From: a virus
Strand: one strand, 5' to 3'
Length of the DNA stretch: 20,877 nt
IMG/VR virus record: IMGVR_UViG_3300009181_000433
Location: 1-20,877 of that record
Made by a program: the position numbers and the translations under genes. Of the stretch, positions 7,009 through 15,107 are shown piece by piece. The notes under the pieces are model-generated. The model saw nothing but the letters and a program-made list of their open reading frames with translations, was not told where the DNA came from and did no database searches. Every line of letters begins with the position of its first letter. Within the stretch, counting starts at the first letter, position 1.

Positions 7009-7919
7009 CCCTGAACACCTAATACAAACTTTGAAGAAAGTTGTAATGTTGATAAGTTATTTTTTAAAGCATCAACATTTACTTCTAAGTTTTCCATATT
7101 TGTAATAGTATATTTATAAAACACTGCTTTTCTTTCAGGGTTACCGTCTTGTGGATTGAATCCTTTGAAGAACATAATGAAGTCGCTTATTTTACCTAGC
7201 AAAGCATGTAGTTCGTTTAATATTGCTTGGTTATACTTAACAGCTCTATCATAATAAAGAATATCTGTAATTAAATTAGTACCATGTGATGTTTTAGCTG
7301 TGTTATCATTAACATCACCAGTTTGTAACCCGGCCAAATTTGTTTTTAAGAGCGGGTCTGTATAATTGTTAAAGGTTAAAGCAATGACTAAATTATTTCT
7401 AGACACTTTTGATATAGTTGTTGGTGGTAAGAACGATGGATGGATGTGTTGTTGACCGAAAGTATCAAAATATGGTATAACATTATTATCTAAAATAGAA
7501 TATGTGTCTGTTATATACCCTATATCATCTGAAAACGGTTTAAAGTATTGGTTGTTAGTAATAACCCTATCTAACCTTTGTTTGTAATCATTAGATAAAG
7601 ATAGGTACTTCTCAACAAAGAACATTTTAAATGAGTTATTCATCATTTTAGTTCCATCAACTTCTATATTACCATTATCTGCATTTATCTTAAAATTTTC
7701 AACAGTAAAATTTGTCTTGTTTAATTCATCAAATAAAATACCATATGAACTTAACATATTAACTGTAACAAGACTCTTATTAAACTTTATATTTTCATTT
7801 ACTTCAGATAAGAAGCTACCAACTGCATCAAGTATATTAGTGCTTTTATTATAAAAACTTAAGCTTGTGTCTTGAACTATACTAAGGTATTGGGGTAGTA
7901 ATGTTACTTTCTCGTTCAT
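7005..7919 (-). CDS. Unrecognised structural protein, last gene of the hub/gp53 unit
   Basis: 304 aa. Its ATG overlaps the TGA of the upstream hub-like gene (ATGA, 7916-7919), so it is translationally coupled and probably made with baseplate proteins. The sequence is mixed alpha/beta and Asn-rich, with a central region of IHPSFLPPTTISKVSRNN and a helical C-terminal half (YNQAILNELHALLGKISDFIMFF). No signal peptide, clear membrane segment or catalytic motif is seen. From its position a baseplate or hub accessory role is inferred; I cannot assign it to a T4 gene. It ends convergently with the plus-strand gene at 7008. Confidence 0.75.
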   Translation of the reverse strand: MNEKVTLLPQYLSIVQDTSLSFYNKSTNILDAVGSFLSEVNENIKFNKSLVTVNMLSSYGILFDELNKTNFTVENFKINADNGNIEVDGTKMMNNSFKMFFVEKYLSLSNDYKQRLDRVITNNQYFKPFSDDIGYITDTYSILDNNVIPYFDTFGQQHIHPSFLPPTTISKVSRNNLVIALTFNNYTDPLLKTNLAGLQTGDVNDNTAKTSHGTNLITDILYYDRAVKYNQAILNELHALLGKISDFIMFFKGFNPQDGNPERKAVFYKYTITNMENLEVNVDALKNNLSTLQLSSKFVLGVQG

Positions 7920-9481
7920 GGTATATTTTCGTTTATTTTAGGGTCATTGAAATGATATGTTTTAACTGCTATTATCTTATTGTAATAGCTATTGTTATCT
8001 TTAAAGATATGATCAACTTGTAGTATAAAGTATATACCTAAGAACTTATTATCAAAATCATTATCAACATAACTACCTGTTCTATCTATACTAATAAACT
8101 TGCCTGATTTTCTTTGAAATCCGCCTTGTACAGTTATCTCAACACCAAGATTTAACTTAAGAGCGTCTTTTAATACCTCGTTTCTACCAAATGCTAACTT
8201 CAATGCATCACTATCTTCTGAATATATTAGAAACTTGTTATCAAAGTTTTGGTTAGTCTTTTGTGTGTTGTTAATAATAAAGTTAGGTGATGGTTTATTA
8301 TCTCTACCTTTCATTGGAGCAACATATAGCTTAGAAAAGTCCTCTTTAACTCTTTGTACATCACCATCAACCCCGTTAATATCAAACGTCTTGCGTTCAA
8401 AGTTATATGAATGTACTAAGGTAGTTTTAATATTGTTTTGCCATGCTTCACCTGGGGTGTTAAAAAACTTAACATCAACAATATCGCTGGTCTCACCTAA
8501 CTCTAAAGCTATTAATGGCTTTTTAATATCGTTTTCAATAACATTATTGTTATCTTGAGCACCTGCTATGGTTAAATTCTCAACAAAATATTGACCACCT
8601 GAATCATTCTGTTTATTAAAAGCTTTTTGAAAAATACTACTAGCGCTTTCTAAAGTATATTCTCCTGTATAGTCATCCTTAGATAGGAAAGAGAAGTCTT
8701 TACCTGGGCTATTGCTAACATGTAAAGCATACATATACATTAAATCGTTTAATGCCGTATAATTGTTTGGTGATGAATAAAATAATTGACTTGCTCCTGA
8801 TTCAAAGTTAGGAGTAACTTCATTACTACCAGATAAAGTTGTAAAAACGGCTTGTGGGTTGTCTAACCCTTTTTTTAATATGTATTTTAAACAATCCCCT
8901 GTATAGGCTTGTCTATCCTTATCAGATAAAAATGCTATCTTGTCTTTTTTAAGTAAATTAACTGTAGAGAAGAATATTTTCTTTTCTTTTAAAATTTCAA
9001 AATCATAATCTTCAATAGTATACTTTTTTAATTTACCAGTCTTGCTAGGTACATCTACTTCATTAGATAGAATGAATACGTATTGAAACCCAAACACTTT
9101 ATTATAGTCTAAACTCTGTTCATTGTATGGGTTAGTACTAGGATCAACAGGTATAATAGATAGTAATAAAATGTCTCTTCCATCACCTCTGGTCTTATAT
9201 CCTCTTTCACCAATATTATCAACAAATTCAGATGATTGAGGAGATAATTTATATCTTTCAATAACGTCTTCTGTGTTATCTATAACTATATATCCGTTTA
9301 CAAATGGGTTATAGATTTGATCTTGAAGAAAAAGATCCTTTATAGCATCTTTTTGAAAGTCTACAACAACACCATCGGCATTTACAAACGTTGCTCTAAA
9401 CAAATAATTCTTTCTATTGATTGTATAGAAAAATTTTTGATAGTTATCTCTAGCATAAGAAAATGCACTTTCATTTCTCAT
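7916..9481 (-). CDS. Putative baseplate hub protein (gp27-like by fold pattern and position)
   Basis: 521 aa, longer than T4 gp27 (391). The N-terminal part (YLFRATFVNADGVVVDFQKD, then LFLQDQIYNPFVNGYIVIDN) looks like a beta-rich domain of a tail-hub protein, and the middle (FYSSPNNYTALNDLMYMYALH) resembles the helix that hub proteins of the gp27/gpD-like fold carry after their first barrel. The C-terminal part ends with another beta domain (GVEITVQGGFQRKSGKFISID). In T4, gp27 trimers form the hub joined to the spike and the tube. It overlaps both neighbours by ATGA (4 bases), between gp53 and an unknown protein, so it belongs to a tightly coupled baseplate unit. No lysozyme domain like that of T4 gp5 is visible. 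Membership of a baseplate gene set is likely; the exact gp27 equivalence is tentative. Confidence 0.55.
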   Translation of the reverse strand: MRNESAFSYARDNYQKFFYTINRKNYLFRATFVNADGVVVDFQKDAIKDLFLQDQIYNPFVNGYIVIDNTEDVIERYKLSPQSSEFVDNIGERGYKTRGDGRDILLLSIIPVDPSTNPYNEQSLDYNKVFGFQYVFILSNEVDVPSKTGKLKKYTIEDYDFEILKEKKIFFSTVNLLKKDKIAFLSDKDRQAYTGDCLKYILKKGLDNPQAVFTTLSGSNEVTPNFESGASQLFYSSPNNYTALNDLMYMYALHVSNSPGKDFSFLSKDDYTGEYTLESASSIFQKAFNKQNDSGGQYFVENLTIAGAQDNNNVIENDIKKPLIALELGETSDIVDVKFFNTPGEAWQNNIKTTLVHSYNFERKTFDINGVDGDVQRVKEDFSKLYVAPMKGRDNKPSPNFIINNTQKTNQNFDNKFLIYSEDSDALKLAFGRNEVLKDALKLNLGVEITVQGGFQRKSGKFISIDRTGSYVDNDFDNKFLGIYFILQVDHIFKDNNSYYNKIIAVKTYHFNDPKINENIP

Positions 9482-9843
9482 TGTAATTGTTGTTTAATAG
9501 CATTTAAAACTGGCTTTAAATATTGTTTCTTTAACACTTTAATTACCTTACCTGAATTGTTTATATCAAAAGGGTTTTGAATGTTATTCATAATACATAT
9601 TAACCACCATAGATATGTAGTGCCATATATCTGGTAACTCAATGTTGTTAATGGTATATTTGATTGTAATGTCATTAAGTCAAACACTGAATCATTAATA
9701 TTATTAGGCATTTTAATGTTCTTTATAATATTATAGAAGTAAAAGTTTTTATCATCAGTCTGAAAGACTTTAAAGATGTTTTCATACCTGTATATTTCTA
9801 GTCCAGGTAAGTCTTGTATATAATTTTGATATTGTCCGTTCAT
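9478..9843 (-). CDS. gp53: Baseplate wedge protein gp53
   Basis: 121 aa, shorter than T4 gp53 (196). The diagnostic part is the C-terminal half: LTTLSYQIYGTTYLWWLICI then MNNIQNPFDI, the LysM-like YG-x3-YWW...NNI-x-NPFDI pattern of gp53, followed by a basic helix (VIKVLKKQYLKPVLNAIKQ). In T4 gp53 joins the wedge intermediates together and is needed for ring assembly around the hub. Its ATG overlaps the stop of the gp48-like gene and its TGA overlaps the start of the hub-like gene, so all are coupled. The shorter N terminus could reflect a reduced domain. Confidence 0.8.
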   Translation of the reverse strand: MNGQYQNYIQDLPGLEIYRYENIFKVFQTDDKNFYFYNIIKNIKMPNNINDSVFDLMTLQSNIPLTTLSYQIYGTTYLWWLICIMNNIQNPFDINNSGKVIKVLKKQYLKPVLNAIKQQLQ

Positions 9844-11219
9844 CGTTGTACAGGTATGTTACCACTCCCTAATGACCCAGGTGGTCCGATAGTAAACGGT
9901 ATGTTTGTTCTTTCAGGTACCCCGTTAATTCTACGGCCAGTTAAACCGGGACCAAATTGATTTACCAGTGGCCCGAGTGGTTGATTGTTTGAAGCTACAT
10001 TATTATTGTTTATTAAATTAAATGGATTTGCTAAATTAAAATTACTTGCCCCGGTGGGGTCATTAAACTGAGGTAGGGTGGGTTGTATAAGTGGGCCTGT
10101 TGATCTAGGGCCTGTTGGTATATTACCACCTCCTATAGTAACTCTCGATGATATACCACCTGTTATAGCTGCGTATAAAAAGTTTTTCGTCTCTTCATTT
10201 AGACCTTCTATTGTAATATTAACTTCATATGCGTCAGGTATAATAGTTTGGAAAGATATCCCTCCGTTAATAGGAGCTTGTATATTTAACAACCGTCTAC
10301 TACCGAGAAATTTAACAGATAAAGAACTTATAAATGCATATGGCATATATACAACACCTGGTAATGATACTTCATATATAACTGGCATATCAAGAATTGA
10401 TCTAGTTCTTCTACCTGGTCTGTTTTGATAAATTAATCCAAAAAGCAATTGCCAATTTAGTTGAATATCACTTACTGTACCGGTATTTAATAAAGGAAAC
10501 TTTATATTAATAGTCCGGCCTTTATCTCCCATTGTAAATTGTTTTGACTGTTCTATATACGTGCCGGGTTTTAACATATTAGCAAAACCTGCTACCCCAG
10601 CAGCTATACCCCCTACTATAGTAGTTACATCCCCGCCGAGAAAACTCGCATGACCACCACCAAAATTTAAACTATTATCAACATATGAATTATCAAAATA
10701 TGGAAATGCATATTGAAACCCTGTTGGTTTGGTAATGTATAAATAATTGTAAGGTTGTAAAGTCTCTTCATTAAACTTAGAAGCTCCCTCAGCTTCAATT
10801 TTGTCTGTTAGTAATTTTTCAGCGTTGCGCGCAAAAGTAACACCGGTGTTAGTTGCTGCAGCTATAACATCAGCGGTAGTACTAATGAGTCCAGGACCAG
10901 CTGCGGTTTTTATACCCTCAGCTATAGACCCTACCCCTTTTAATAGTTCTTCACCACTTTGTACTGTTGCAAAAACTGAATTGGCTAAATTAGCTACGTT
11001 ACTGTTTATTAATAATTTCTTTTCTATTAATGTAATTGCAGGCACATCTCCTCTTGCAGAGATAGGGTTTTTTGTCCATTGAAAATCTGTTATAACGTTA
11101 ATTATATTACTAGCATTTATACTGCCATCTAATAAATTAGAATTGGTTACAACATTTAAAGCTGGTAATACTTTTGTACCCCCATTTGCTGTATCAGATA
11201 ATGTCCAGAGATTGGCCAT
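9840..11219 (-). CDS. Baseplate tube cap-like protein (gp48-like), with Gly/Pro/Asn-rich tail
   Basis: 459 aa. A long N-terminal part with an Ala/Gly-rich helical region (about 60-145) leads into a body with YLYITKPTGFQYAFPYFDNS and a second Gly/Ala-rich region near 195-215. The C-terminal core holds PGVVYMPYAFISSLSVKFLG and FQTIIPDAYEVNITIEGLNE, a pattern like the C-terminal end of T4 gp48, the tube cap on the baseplate. The last ~100 residues (GGGNIPTGPRSTGPL... GPPGSLGSGNIPVQR) are low-complexity and probably disordered, similar in composition to the tail of the tube-initiator-like protein at 14195-15091. A motif ATTAAATA lies five bases before the ATG, and gp53 and two further genes follow with ATGA overlaps. 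The gp48 assignment is by pattern and neighbours, not certain. Confidence 0.55.
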   Translation of the reverse strand: MANLWTLSDTANGGTKVLPALNVVTNSNLLDGSINASNIINVITDFQWTKNPISARGDVPAITLIEKKLLINSNVANLANSVFATVQSGEELLKGVGSIAEGIKTAAGPGLISTTADVIAAATNTGVTFARNAEKLLTDKIEAEGASKFNEETLQPYNYLYITKPTGFQYAFPYFDNSYVDNSLNFGGGHASFLGGDVTTIVGGIAAGVAGFANMLKPGTYIEQSKQFTMGDKGRTINIKFPLLNTGTVSDIQLNWQLLFGLIYQNRPGRRTRSILDMPVIYEVSLPGVVYMPYAFISSLSVKFLGSRRLLNIQAPINGGISFQTIIPDAYEVNITIEGLNEETKNFLYAAITGGISSRVTIGGGNIPTGPRSTGPLIQPTLPQFNDPTGASNFNLANPFNLINNNNVASNNQPLGPLVNQFGPGLTGRRINGVPERTNIPFTIGPPGSLGSGNIPVQR

Positions 11220-11224
11220 AACAA

Positions 11225-11232
11225 TATTTAAT
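11225..11232 (-). promoter_or_regulatory. Late-promoter-like ATTAAATA before the gp48-like gene
   Basis: The minus strand reads ATTAAATATTGTTATGGC, identical over 18 bases to the start region of the gene at 15091. It lies five bases before the ATG and would serve the whole gp48-like/gp53/hub/unknown block, whose other members have none. Confidence 0.55.
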
Positions 11233-11237
11233 TACGC

Positions 11238-11840
11238 TTATGACAGCGCGCCTTGCAATTCACGTAAACCGCTTGTATTGCCGTAATTATGTGATATAGT
11301 TGTTGCTGACGTTACAATATTAGTATCTCCCTTTAGTTTATCAGCTACTTCATATAGTACTTTATTGGTTTGAGTTGATATCTTTATTTGTTCAGCTAAT
11401 AAATCATGTGTACGTTGGGCGTAGGTTTTAAAATTACTATTGCTTTCTTGTGTAACCTTTAACGCTTCATCAGGTTTATTGTTATCGGTAACGGGCTTAA
11501 TAATAGGAGGTATAATTGTTTGTGGAGATACAACACTTACTTCTTTAGGTATTACTGGGGAAGGTGTCTGCTTTTCAATAGAAGTTTCTGAAGTTGTTGT
11601 TAATTGAGGCGCCTGTGACTGATTATCTGCTATGGGTTTTAACTCATTTAATATTTTACTTGTCGTTGGAGGGGTAGTGGTGTTTGTTATAGATGGGCTG
11701 TTGGTGGTTGGTAATTGCGGAGGTTTTATTTCCCCTGTAGTAGATGGTGGTAACTGAGGGATTTTTATTTTTGAATCCCCTACTGTATATTTATTACCTT
11801 TAAATTCAAACGTTTTCTCTCCCTTTTCAGAAGCAACTCT
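11238..11840 (-). pseudogene. C-terminal part of the tape-measure candidate in a shifted frame
   Basis: Direct translation of the minus strand gives about 200 codons from just after an in-frame TAG (11841-11843) to a TAA at 11238-11240, reading VASEKGEKTFEFKGNKYTVG, then a Thr/Pro-rich stretch, then helical sequence (TYAQRTHDLLAEQIKISTQT, VLYEVADKLKGD) and ending GNTSGLRELQGALS. I see no ATG in this frame, so it has no start of its own. It overlaps the end of the ORF at 11827-12672 and is read by skipping one base after LNLE. It is therefore the other part of one 477-residue protein. A frameshift mutation, sequencing error or programmed event could explain the split. Confidence 0.75.
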
Positions 11841-12672
11841 CTAGGTTAAGTTTTTCTTCTTTTAATTGTTTATTATTAGCTGTTCTTTTAGCAATATCTT
11901 CATTTTGTTCTTTCCGTTCTTGAAAAGTTTTTCCTGAAAATACAAAATCACTTAGTTCAGATAAAGCTGGTGATTCACTAACCTTTTTAGCAATTTTATC
12001 TGATATTTTAAATTCTTTATCCAAATAAGTACCGATTTGCCAACCTGCAAACCCTGCTAAAGCTATAGCAGCTGCTGGTCCTAAAGCTGCTGCAAGAGGG
12101 CCTATAGATGATATAAGCGGGCCTAATAGTTTAGTAGCACCAGTAAATGCACTTAATATACCTTTACCCATACTCGCAAAGGTATCTAATATACTACTTA
12201 AAACACTACCTTTATCTTCTTTTTTTTCTACCTCTTTGGGTTTATCATCTACATCTTTACCTATAATCTTAGATAATTGTTTTATCGCTTTATCACTAAA
12301 ATCTTCTATATATACAGGCTTAACTTCTTCTATAATTTCTGTCTGTTTTTCTTCTTCATTTTCATTTGCAGCTGCATTATTTGCTGGGTTAACTGGTTCA
12401 GAAATTTGAGGAACTGTTATAGGTTGAGGTTTTGCAGTTGTTTCTAAACTACCTAATATTTTATTTAGTATTGCATTATTAGGTTTTATATCTTCAACTT
12501 TTTTAACAGGTAGTTTTTCCGGAAGTTTATCTGGAATCTTATTATCTCCTATACCAGTTGAAGGAATATTAGACTCTTCTGCTTCTTTTTCAAGAGTTTC
12601 AAGTCTTCTTACAATCTTTTCGTTTACCTTAGTAAACAGCAATAGAGCGTCAGTGATAGTTACATCTGCCAT
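11827..12672 (-). CDS. Tape-measure-like or hub-associated tail protein, N-terminal part, frameshifted
   Basis: 281 aa in this frame. The N terminus (about 1-35) is a charged helix (VRRLETLEKEAEES), followed by a Pro/Glu/Lys-rich disordered region (36-150). Residues 168-217 form a long Gly/Ala/Leu hydrophobic segment (ISSIGPLAAALGPAAAIALA, then GFAGWQIGTYLD) typical of tape-measure and tail-tip proteins. After it a helical part leads to LNLE, where the frame ends in SCF-stop; a one-base shift continues for another ~200 residues. Combined length is about 477 aa (T4 gp29 tape measure: 590). The gene lies between the hub-assembly-like proteins and the gp48-like cap, a plausible site for a tape measure. 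The tape-measure role is inferred from the segment and the context, not a family match. Confidence 0.55.
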   Translation of the reverse strand: MADVTITDALLLFTKVNEKIVRRLETLEKEAEESNIPSTGIGDNKIPDKLPEKLPVKKVEDIKPNNAILNKILGSLETTAKPQPITVPQISEPVNPANNAAANENEEEKQTEIIEEVKPVYIEDFSDKAIKQLSKIIGKDVDDKPKEVEKKEDKGSVLSSILDTFASMGKGILSAFTGATKLLGPLISSIGPLAAALGPAAAIALAGFAGWQIGTYLDKEFKISDKIAKKVSESPALSELSDFVFSGKTFQERKEQNEDIAKRTANNKQLKEEKLNLESCF

Positions 12673-12678
12673 TTATTA

Positions 12679-12686
12679 TATTTATC
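12679..12686 (-). promoter_or_regulatory. Late-promoter-like GATAAATA before the tape-measure candidate
   Basis: GATAAATA followed by six bases and the ATG at 12672. It overlaps the stop codon of the upstream gene (TGA, 12685-12687), so the element is squeezed into coding sequence. Confidence 0.5.
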
Positions 12687-13395
12687 ACATAATAAACAAT
12701 TCAGGGCCTATTTCTAATCTCTTATCCTCATACTTAACTAGTAAAGCTTCAGTATCTCTTATTGTCGTTATGTATCCAAAGACTTCTTTAAGTTGCTTTG
12801 TATCAATAGCCTCTATAACGAGTATTGCATTCTTTACTGATAATTCAGTTAAATCTATTACCTGACCGGTATCAGACACCGTTATCTTATTAACAAATTT
12901 GGAAACTTCATTAATTAATAATTTACCTAATAATGCTTTTTCGTTTTTGTAATTGTTAACTATATAATTATTAAACTTTATATCCGTTGTAAGGTTAGGT
13001 GTAGATATTTCTAATACAAACTTATCTGTTGTTATTGTTTTCTTTAATTCTGGTAACGTTATAGTTTTATTTTTTTCAAGCAACTCAGCCATATTAATAT
13101 CATTACAGACTGGGGATATGTTCTTAACAAATGCTAGTATAATATTGATACGATCTATAGTATTAAGAGTAGATATGTCATGTGTAGTTGATGACTTAAT
13201 TATATTGTGTATAACACTATAAAACTCTATAACCCCAAATAAGTTATTAGACAGAATATCAATAATATTTTTTTGTTGTAGTAAGGTTAATGCTTTAAAT
13301 TCAACTTCAGAACTTAAAGACGGTATATATACATTAAGCCTTTCTTCTGACTTCTTTAAGTCACTTATAATGTCTGCAAAAGTCCTATCATTCAT
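12685..13395 (-). CDS. Baseplate hub-assembly-like protein, unrecognised (possible gp26/gp51-type)
   Basis: I place the start at the ATG 13393-13395 (MNDRTFADIISDLKKSEER, 236 aa) because a GTTAAATA element lies five bases before it; a TTG five codons upstream is less likely. The protein is mostly helical with VYIPSLSSEVEFKALTLLQQ near the N terminus, a pattern of 'beta strand pair then LLQQ/K helix' that hub-assembly proteins of T4-like phages often show in their N-terminal part. Its position with the 259-aa neighbour, between tube initiator and tape-measure candidate, is where other myophages keep tail assembly chaperones. The family is not established; a chaperone or hub assembly role is inferred only. 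Its TGA overlaps the promoter-like element of the next gene. Confidence 0.6.
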   Translation of the reverse strand: MNDRTFADIISDLKKSEERLNVYIPSLSSEVEFKALTLLQQKNIIDILSNNLFGVIEFYSVIHNIIKSSTTHDISTLNTIDRINIILAFVKNISPVCNDINMAELLEKNKTITLPELKKTITTDKFVLEISTPNLTTDIKFNNYIVNNYKNEKALLGKLLINEVSKFVNKITVSDTGQVIDLTELSVKNAILVIEAIDTKQLKEVFGYITTIRDTEALLVKYEDKRLEIGPELFIM

Positions 13396-13400
13396 AGTTA

Positions 13401-13408
13401 TATTTAAC
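13401..13408 (-). promoter_or_regulatory. Late-promoter-like GTTAAATA before the gene at 13395
   Basis: GTTAAATA, five bases, ATG. It decides the start of the downstream gene in favour of the ATG rather than the upstream TTG (13408-13410), which lies inside the element. Confidence 0.5.
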
Positions 13409-13410
13409 AA

Positions 13411-14190
13411 CTATACAGAAGACTCAACTTTACTACTATTTTCCTTATCTGCCATCTCTTTCATATAAAGCTTAAGCATAAGGTTACATTCAGGGTAAGA
13501 GTATTGATTGAAATCAGCAGCATTAAAATTTAAACATCTTCTCAAGCTATATTCTATATCATAAAAGTTTTGTAAGCTGTAAGAAAAGATTGCTTTTAAC
13601 AATAACAAGGCTGATGTGTTAAAGAATGATATAGTATAATCTATATGTTTTATATTGTAAATAAACGCGGCAAAATGTTCTGTTATTCTTTTGTATATAT
13701 CTACTACAGGTAATGCTGGGAAATTTTCAATACCTTTTTTTGTTAAATTAGTAACCTCATAATCGTTTATACTGCTGATACAATATACCACGTTTAAAAA
13801 TACATCCGTATTGGGTGTTAATTTAGTGGGAAATAAAAACTTATAAATGTTATCATTACATTCATATTCAAATGGTATAACTTCTACATTAAAAAAGTCA
13901 AATATAGTGTCTATTGAATAACTAATCTTAACATTATTAGCTACAAATTCTATATTTTTACCTAAAATAAGTTCGCGGTATTTTAATAAAATTAAAAATT
14001 TTTGTTGTAAATTAATCTTATAATCAGTAAGTAAGATTGCATCTAATAACGTTTCAAATGCATTAGATATAGTATTAACATCACTTGTAGATATATTCTT
14101 TACTAAATTTCTATACTCTATAAAAGAAATTTCTCTTGCTTGATAGGTTTTTCCTAGTACATCTATGTTATATACGAAATTGTAAGACAT
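13411..14190 (-). CDS. Baseplate hub-assembly-like protein, unrecognised
   Basis: 259 aa starting four bases after the upstream stop (TAATTAAATG), so it is likely coupled to the tube-initiator-like gene. The N-terminal part (VLGKTYQAREISFIEYRNLV) reads as a beta pair followed by a helix, then LLDAILLTDYKINLQQKFLI and helices, and a C-terminal helical region with LRRCLNFNAADFNQYSYPEC. The pattern resembles gp26/gp51-type hub-assembly proteins of T4-like phages, and it may be a distant paralogue of the 236-aa neighbour, but I cannot confirm either. The last residues (KENSSKVESSV) look disordered. No motif or membrane segment is seen. A role in assembling hub or tail before tube growth is a positional inference. 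Confidence 0.6.
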   Translation of the reverse strand: MSYNFVYNIDVLGKTYQAREISFIEYRNLVKNISTSDVNTISNAFETLLDAILLTDYKINLQQKFLILLKYRELILGKNIEFVANNVKISYSIDTIFDFFNVEVIPFEYECNDNIYKFLFPTKLTPNTDVFLNVVYCISSINDYEVTNLTKKGIENFPALPVVDIYKRITEHFAAFIYNIKHIDYTISFFNTSALLLLKAIFSYSLQNFYDIEYSLRRCLNFNAADFNQYSYPECNLMLKLYMKEMADKENSSKVESSV

Positions 14191-14194
14191 TTAA

Positions 14195-15091
14195 TTACGG
14201 TCCTAGCGGAACATTACCTGCAAATGACCCTCTTGGTCCTAATGGAACGTTGCCTGCAAATGATCCTCTTGCTCCAAGCGGTATACCTGTTGGTATAGAT
14301 GATTGTGAGGCTGGGGTTTGGCCTAATCCATTTAACCCACCTACCCCTAAAACTGATCCGCTCCCTCTTATACCTAAACCTGATATACTAGTACTTGGTT
14401 TTATAGATGTAGGAAGCCCGTTATAAGGTGCTTGTATATTATAATTATCATATGCAAATGTAACGTTAAATACATCTAACCCATCATCTGCATATGTAAG
14501 TGTTCTGGTATCTACTGCAGTTGGTACGCAATCATAATACTTCCAGACTTTTCTTAAAGTAGATGGTTTGCCAGTTTCAAACTTTCCAAATTGTATAATT
14601 GTTATATTTGTTTTTATGCTTTCAGAAACCGGGCGAGCTACAAATCCTCTATGAGCTGCCATTATTAACCATGGTCTTAAAATTAAATCTGTAAATGATG
14701 TATTGGTTTCTCTAAATTGAATTGTTAATTGATTAGATGCATATGCATCTCTACCTTCTAATATAGTACCTTGTATAAAACCTCTATTATTTTCAATAGT
14801 AGCACTACTAGAATTTAAATTCTCAGATGGTATACTAGCCCCACCAACAAATATACAACCTGCCTTTTGACTGTTCTCCGGTCTATCAACTAATATAGAT
14901 CTAACCGTATCTATATTCCAGCCTCCTTTGTCGCCTTGTATAAGTTCTACCCCTTGTAAATTGGTTGTATTAACTATTGCGGGTATATTATCAAAAAATG
15001 CTATGAACTGCGTTCTTAAAGGAATAGCTGTATCATATTGCTGTAAAGATGTAGCAAAATTATCCCGAGAATTAAAGCTTGTCTGAGCCAT
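14195..15091 (-). CDS. Tail-tube-initiator-like protein (gp54/gp48 group, tube fold) with repeat tail
   Basis: 298 aa. The body shows the signature of the tube fold: IPLRTQFIAFFDNIPAI near the start, FVGGASIPSENL, a region FREtNTSFTDLILRPWLIMA, then IIQFGKF and KVWKYYDCVPTAVDTRTLTY ending GLDVFNVTFAYDNYNI. T4 gp54 (320 aa) and gp48 are tube-fold proteins that cap the baseplate and start tube polymerisation, and length and place after the tube gene fit this group. The C terminus (from about residue 235) is Gly/Pro-rich and ends with two copies of a 12-residue unit RGSFAGNVPLGP after a partial one, encoded by 36-bp repeats. The gene follows the terminator of the tube gene and has its own ATTAAATA element. 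Which of gp48 or gp54 it equals is open. Confidence 0.6.
   Translation of the reverse strand: MAQTSFNSRDNFATSLQQYDTAIPLRTQFIAFFDNIPAIVNTTNLQGVELIQGDKGGWNIDTVRSILVDRPENSQKAGCIFVGGASIPSENLNSSSATIENNRGFIQGTILEGRDAYASNQLTIQFRETNTSFTDLILRPWLIMAAHRGFVARPVSESIKTNITIIQFGKFETGKPSTLRKVWKYYDCVPTAVDTRTLTYADDGLDVFNVTFAYDNYNIQAPYNGLPTSIKPSTSISGLGIRGSGSVLGVGGLNGLGQTPASQSSIPTGIPLGARGSFAGNVPLGPRGSFAGNVPLGP
14199..14300 (-). repeat. 36-bp tandem repeat at the 3' end of the tube-initiator-like gene
   Basis: Two nearly complete units (14199-14234 and 14235-14270) and a diverged partial third. Each unit encodes RGSFAGNVPLGP. The copies differ at a few positions, so they are not simply an assembly duplicate. Confidence 0.8.
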
Positions 15092-15096
15092 AACAA

Positions 15097-15104
15097 TATT
15101 TAAT
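15097..15104 (-). promoter_or_regulatory. Late-promoter-like ATTAAATA before the tube-initiator-like gene
   Basis: The minus strand reads ATTAAATA, TTGTT, ATG. It lies just downstream of the hairpin terminator of the preceding unit, a position where a new promoter is expected, which is the strongest contextual support for this element being a promoter. Confidence 0.6.
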
Positions 15105-15107
15105 CAT

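Noticed and set aside
8235-9580. Plus-strand ORFs at 8235-8558 and 9317-9580
   Set aside because: Lie wholly opposite the hub-like and gp53 genes, with no initiation signals or recognisable protein features.
10078-11082. Plus-strand ORFs at 10078-10428 and 10801-11082
   Set aside because: Antisense to the gp48-like gene, no start signals, unusual composition; shadows.
11827-11843. Ty1-like +1 slippery site (CTT-A near the overlap)
   Set aside because: A shift at CTT would meet the TAG at 11841-11843 at once, so it cannot make the joined product; the shift must lie after it.
12685-14190. Tail assembly chaperone pair joined by programmed -1 frameshift
   Set aside because: The two ORFs are complete with own starts, the second has its own promoter-like element, and no slippery heptamer is near the first stop.
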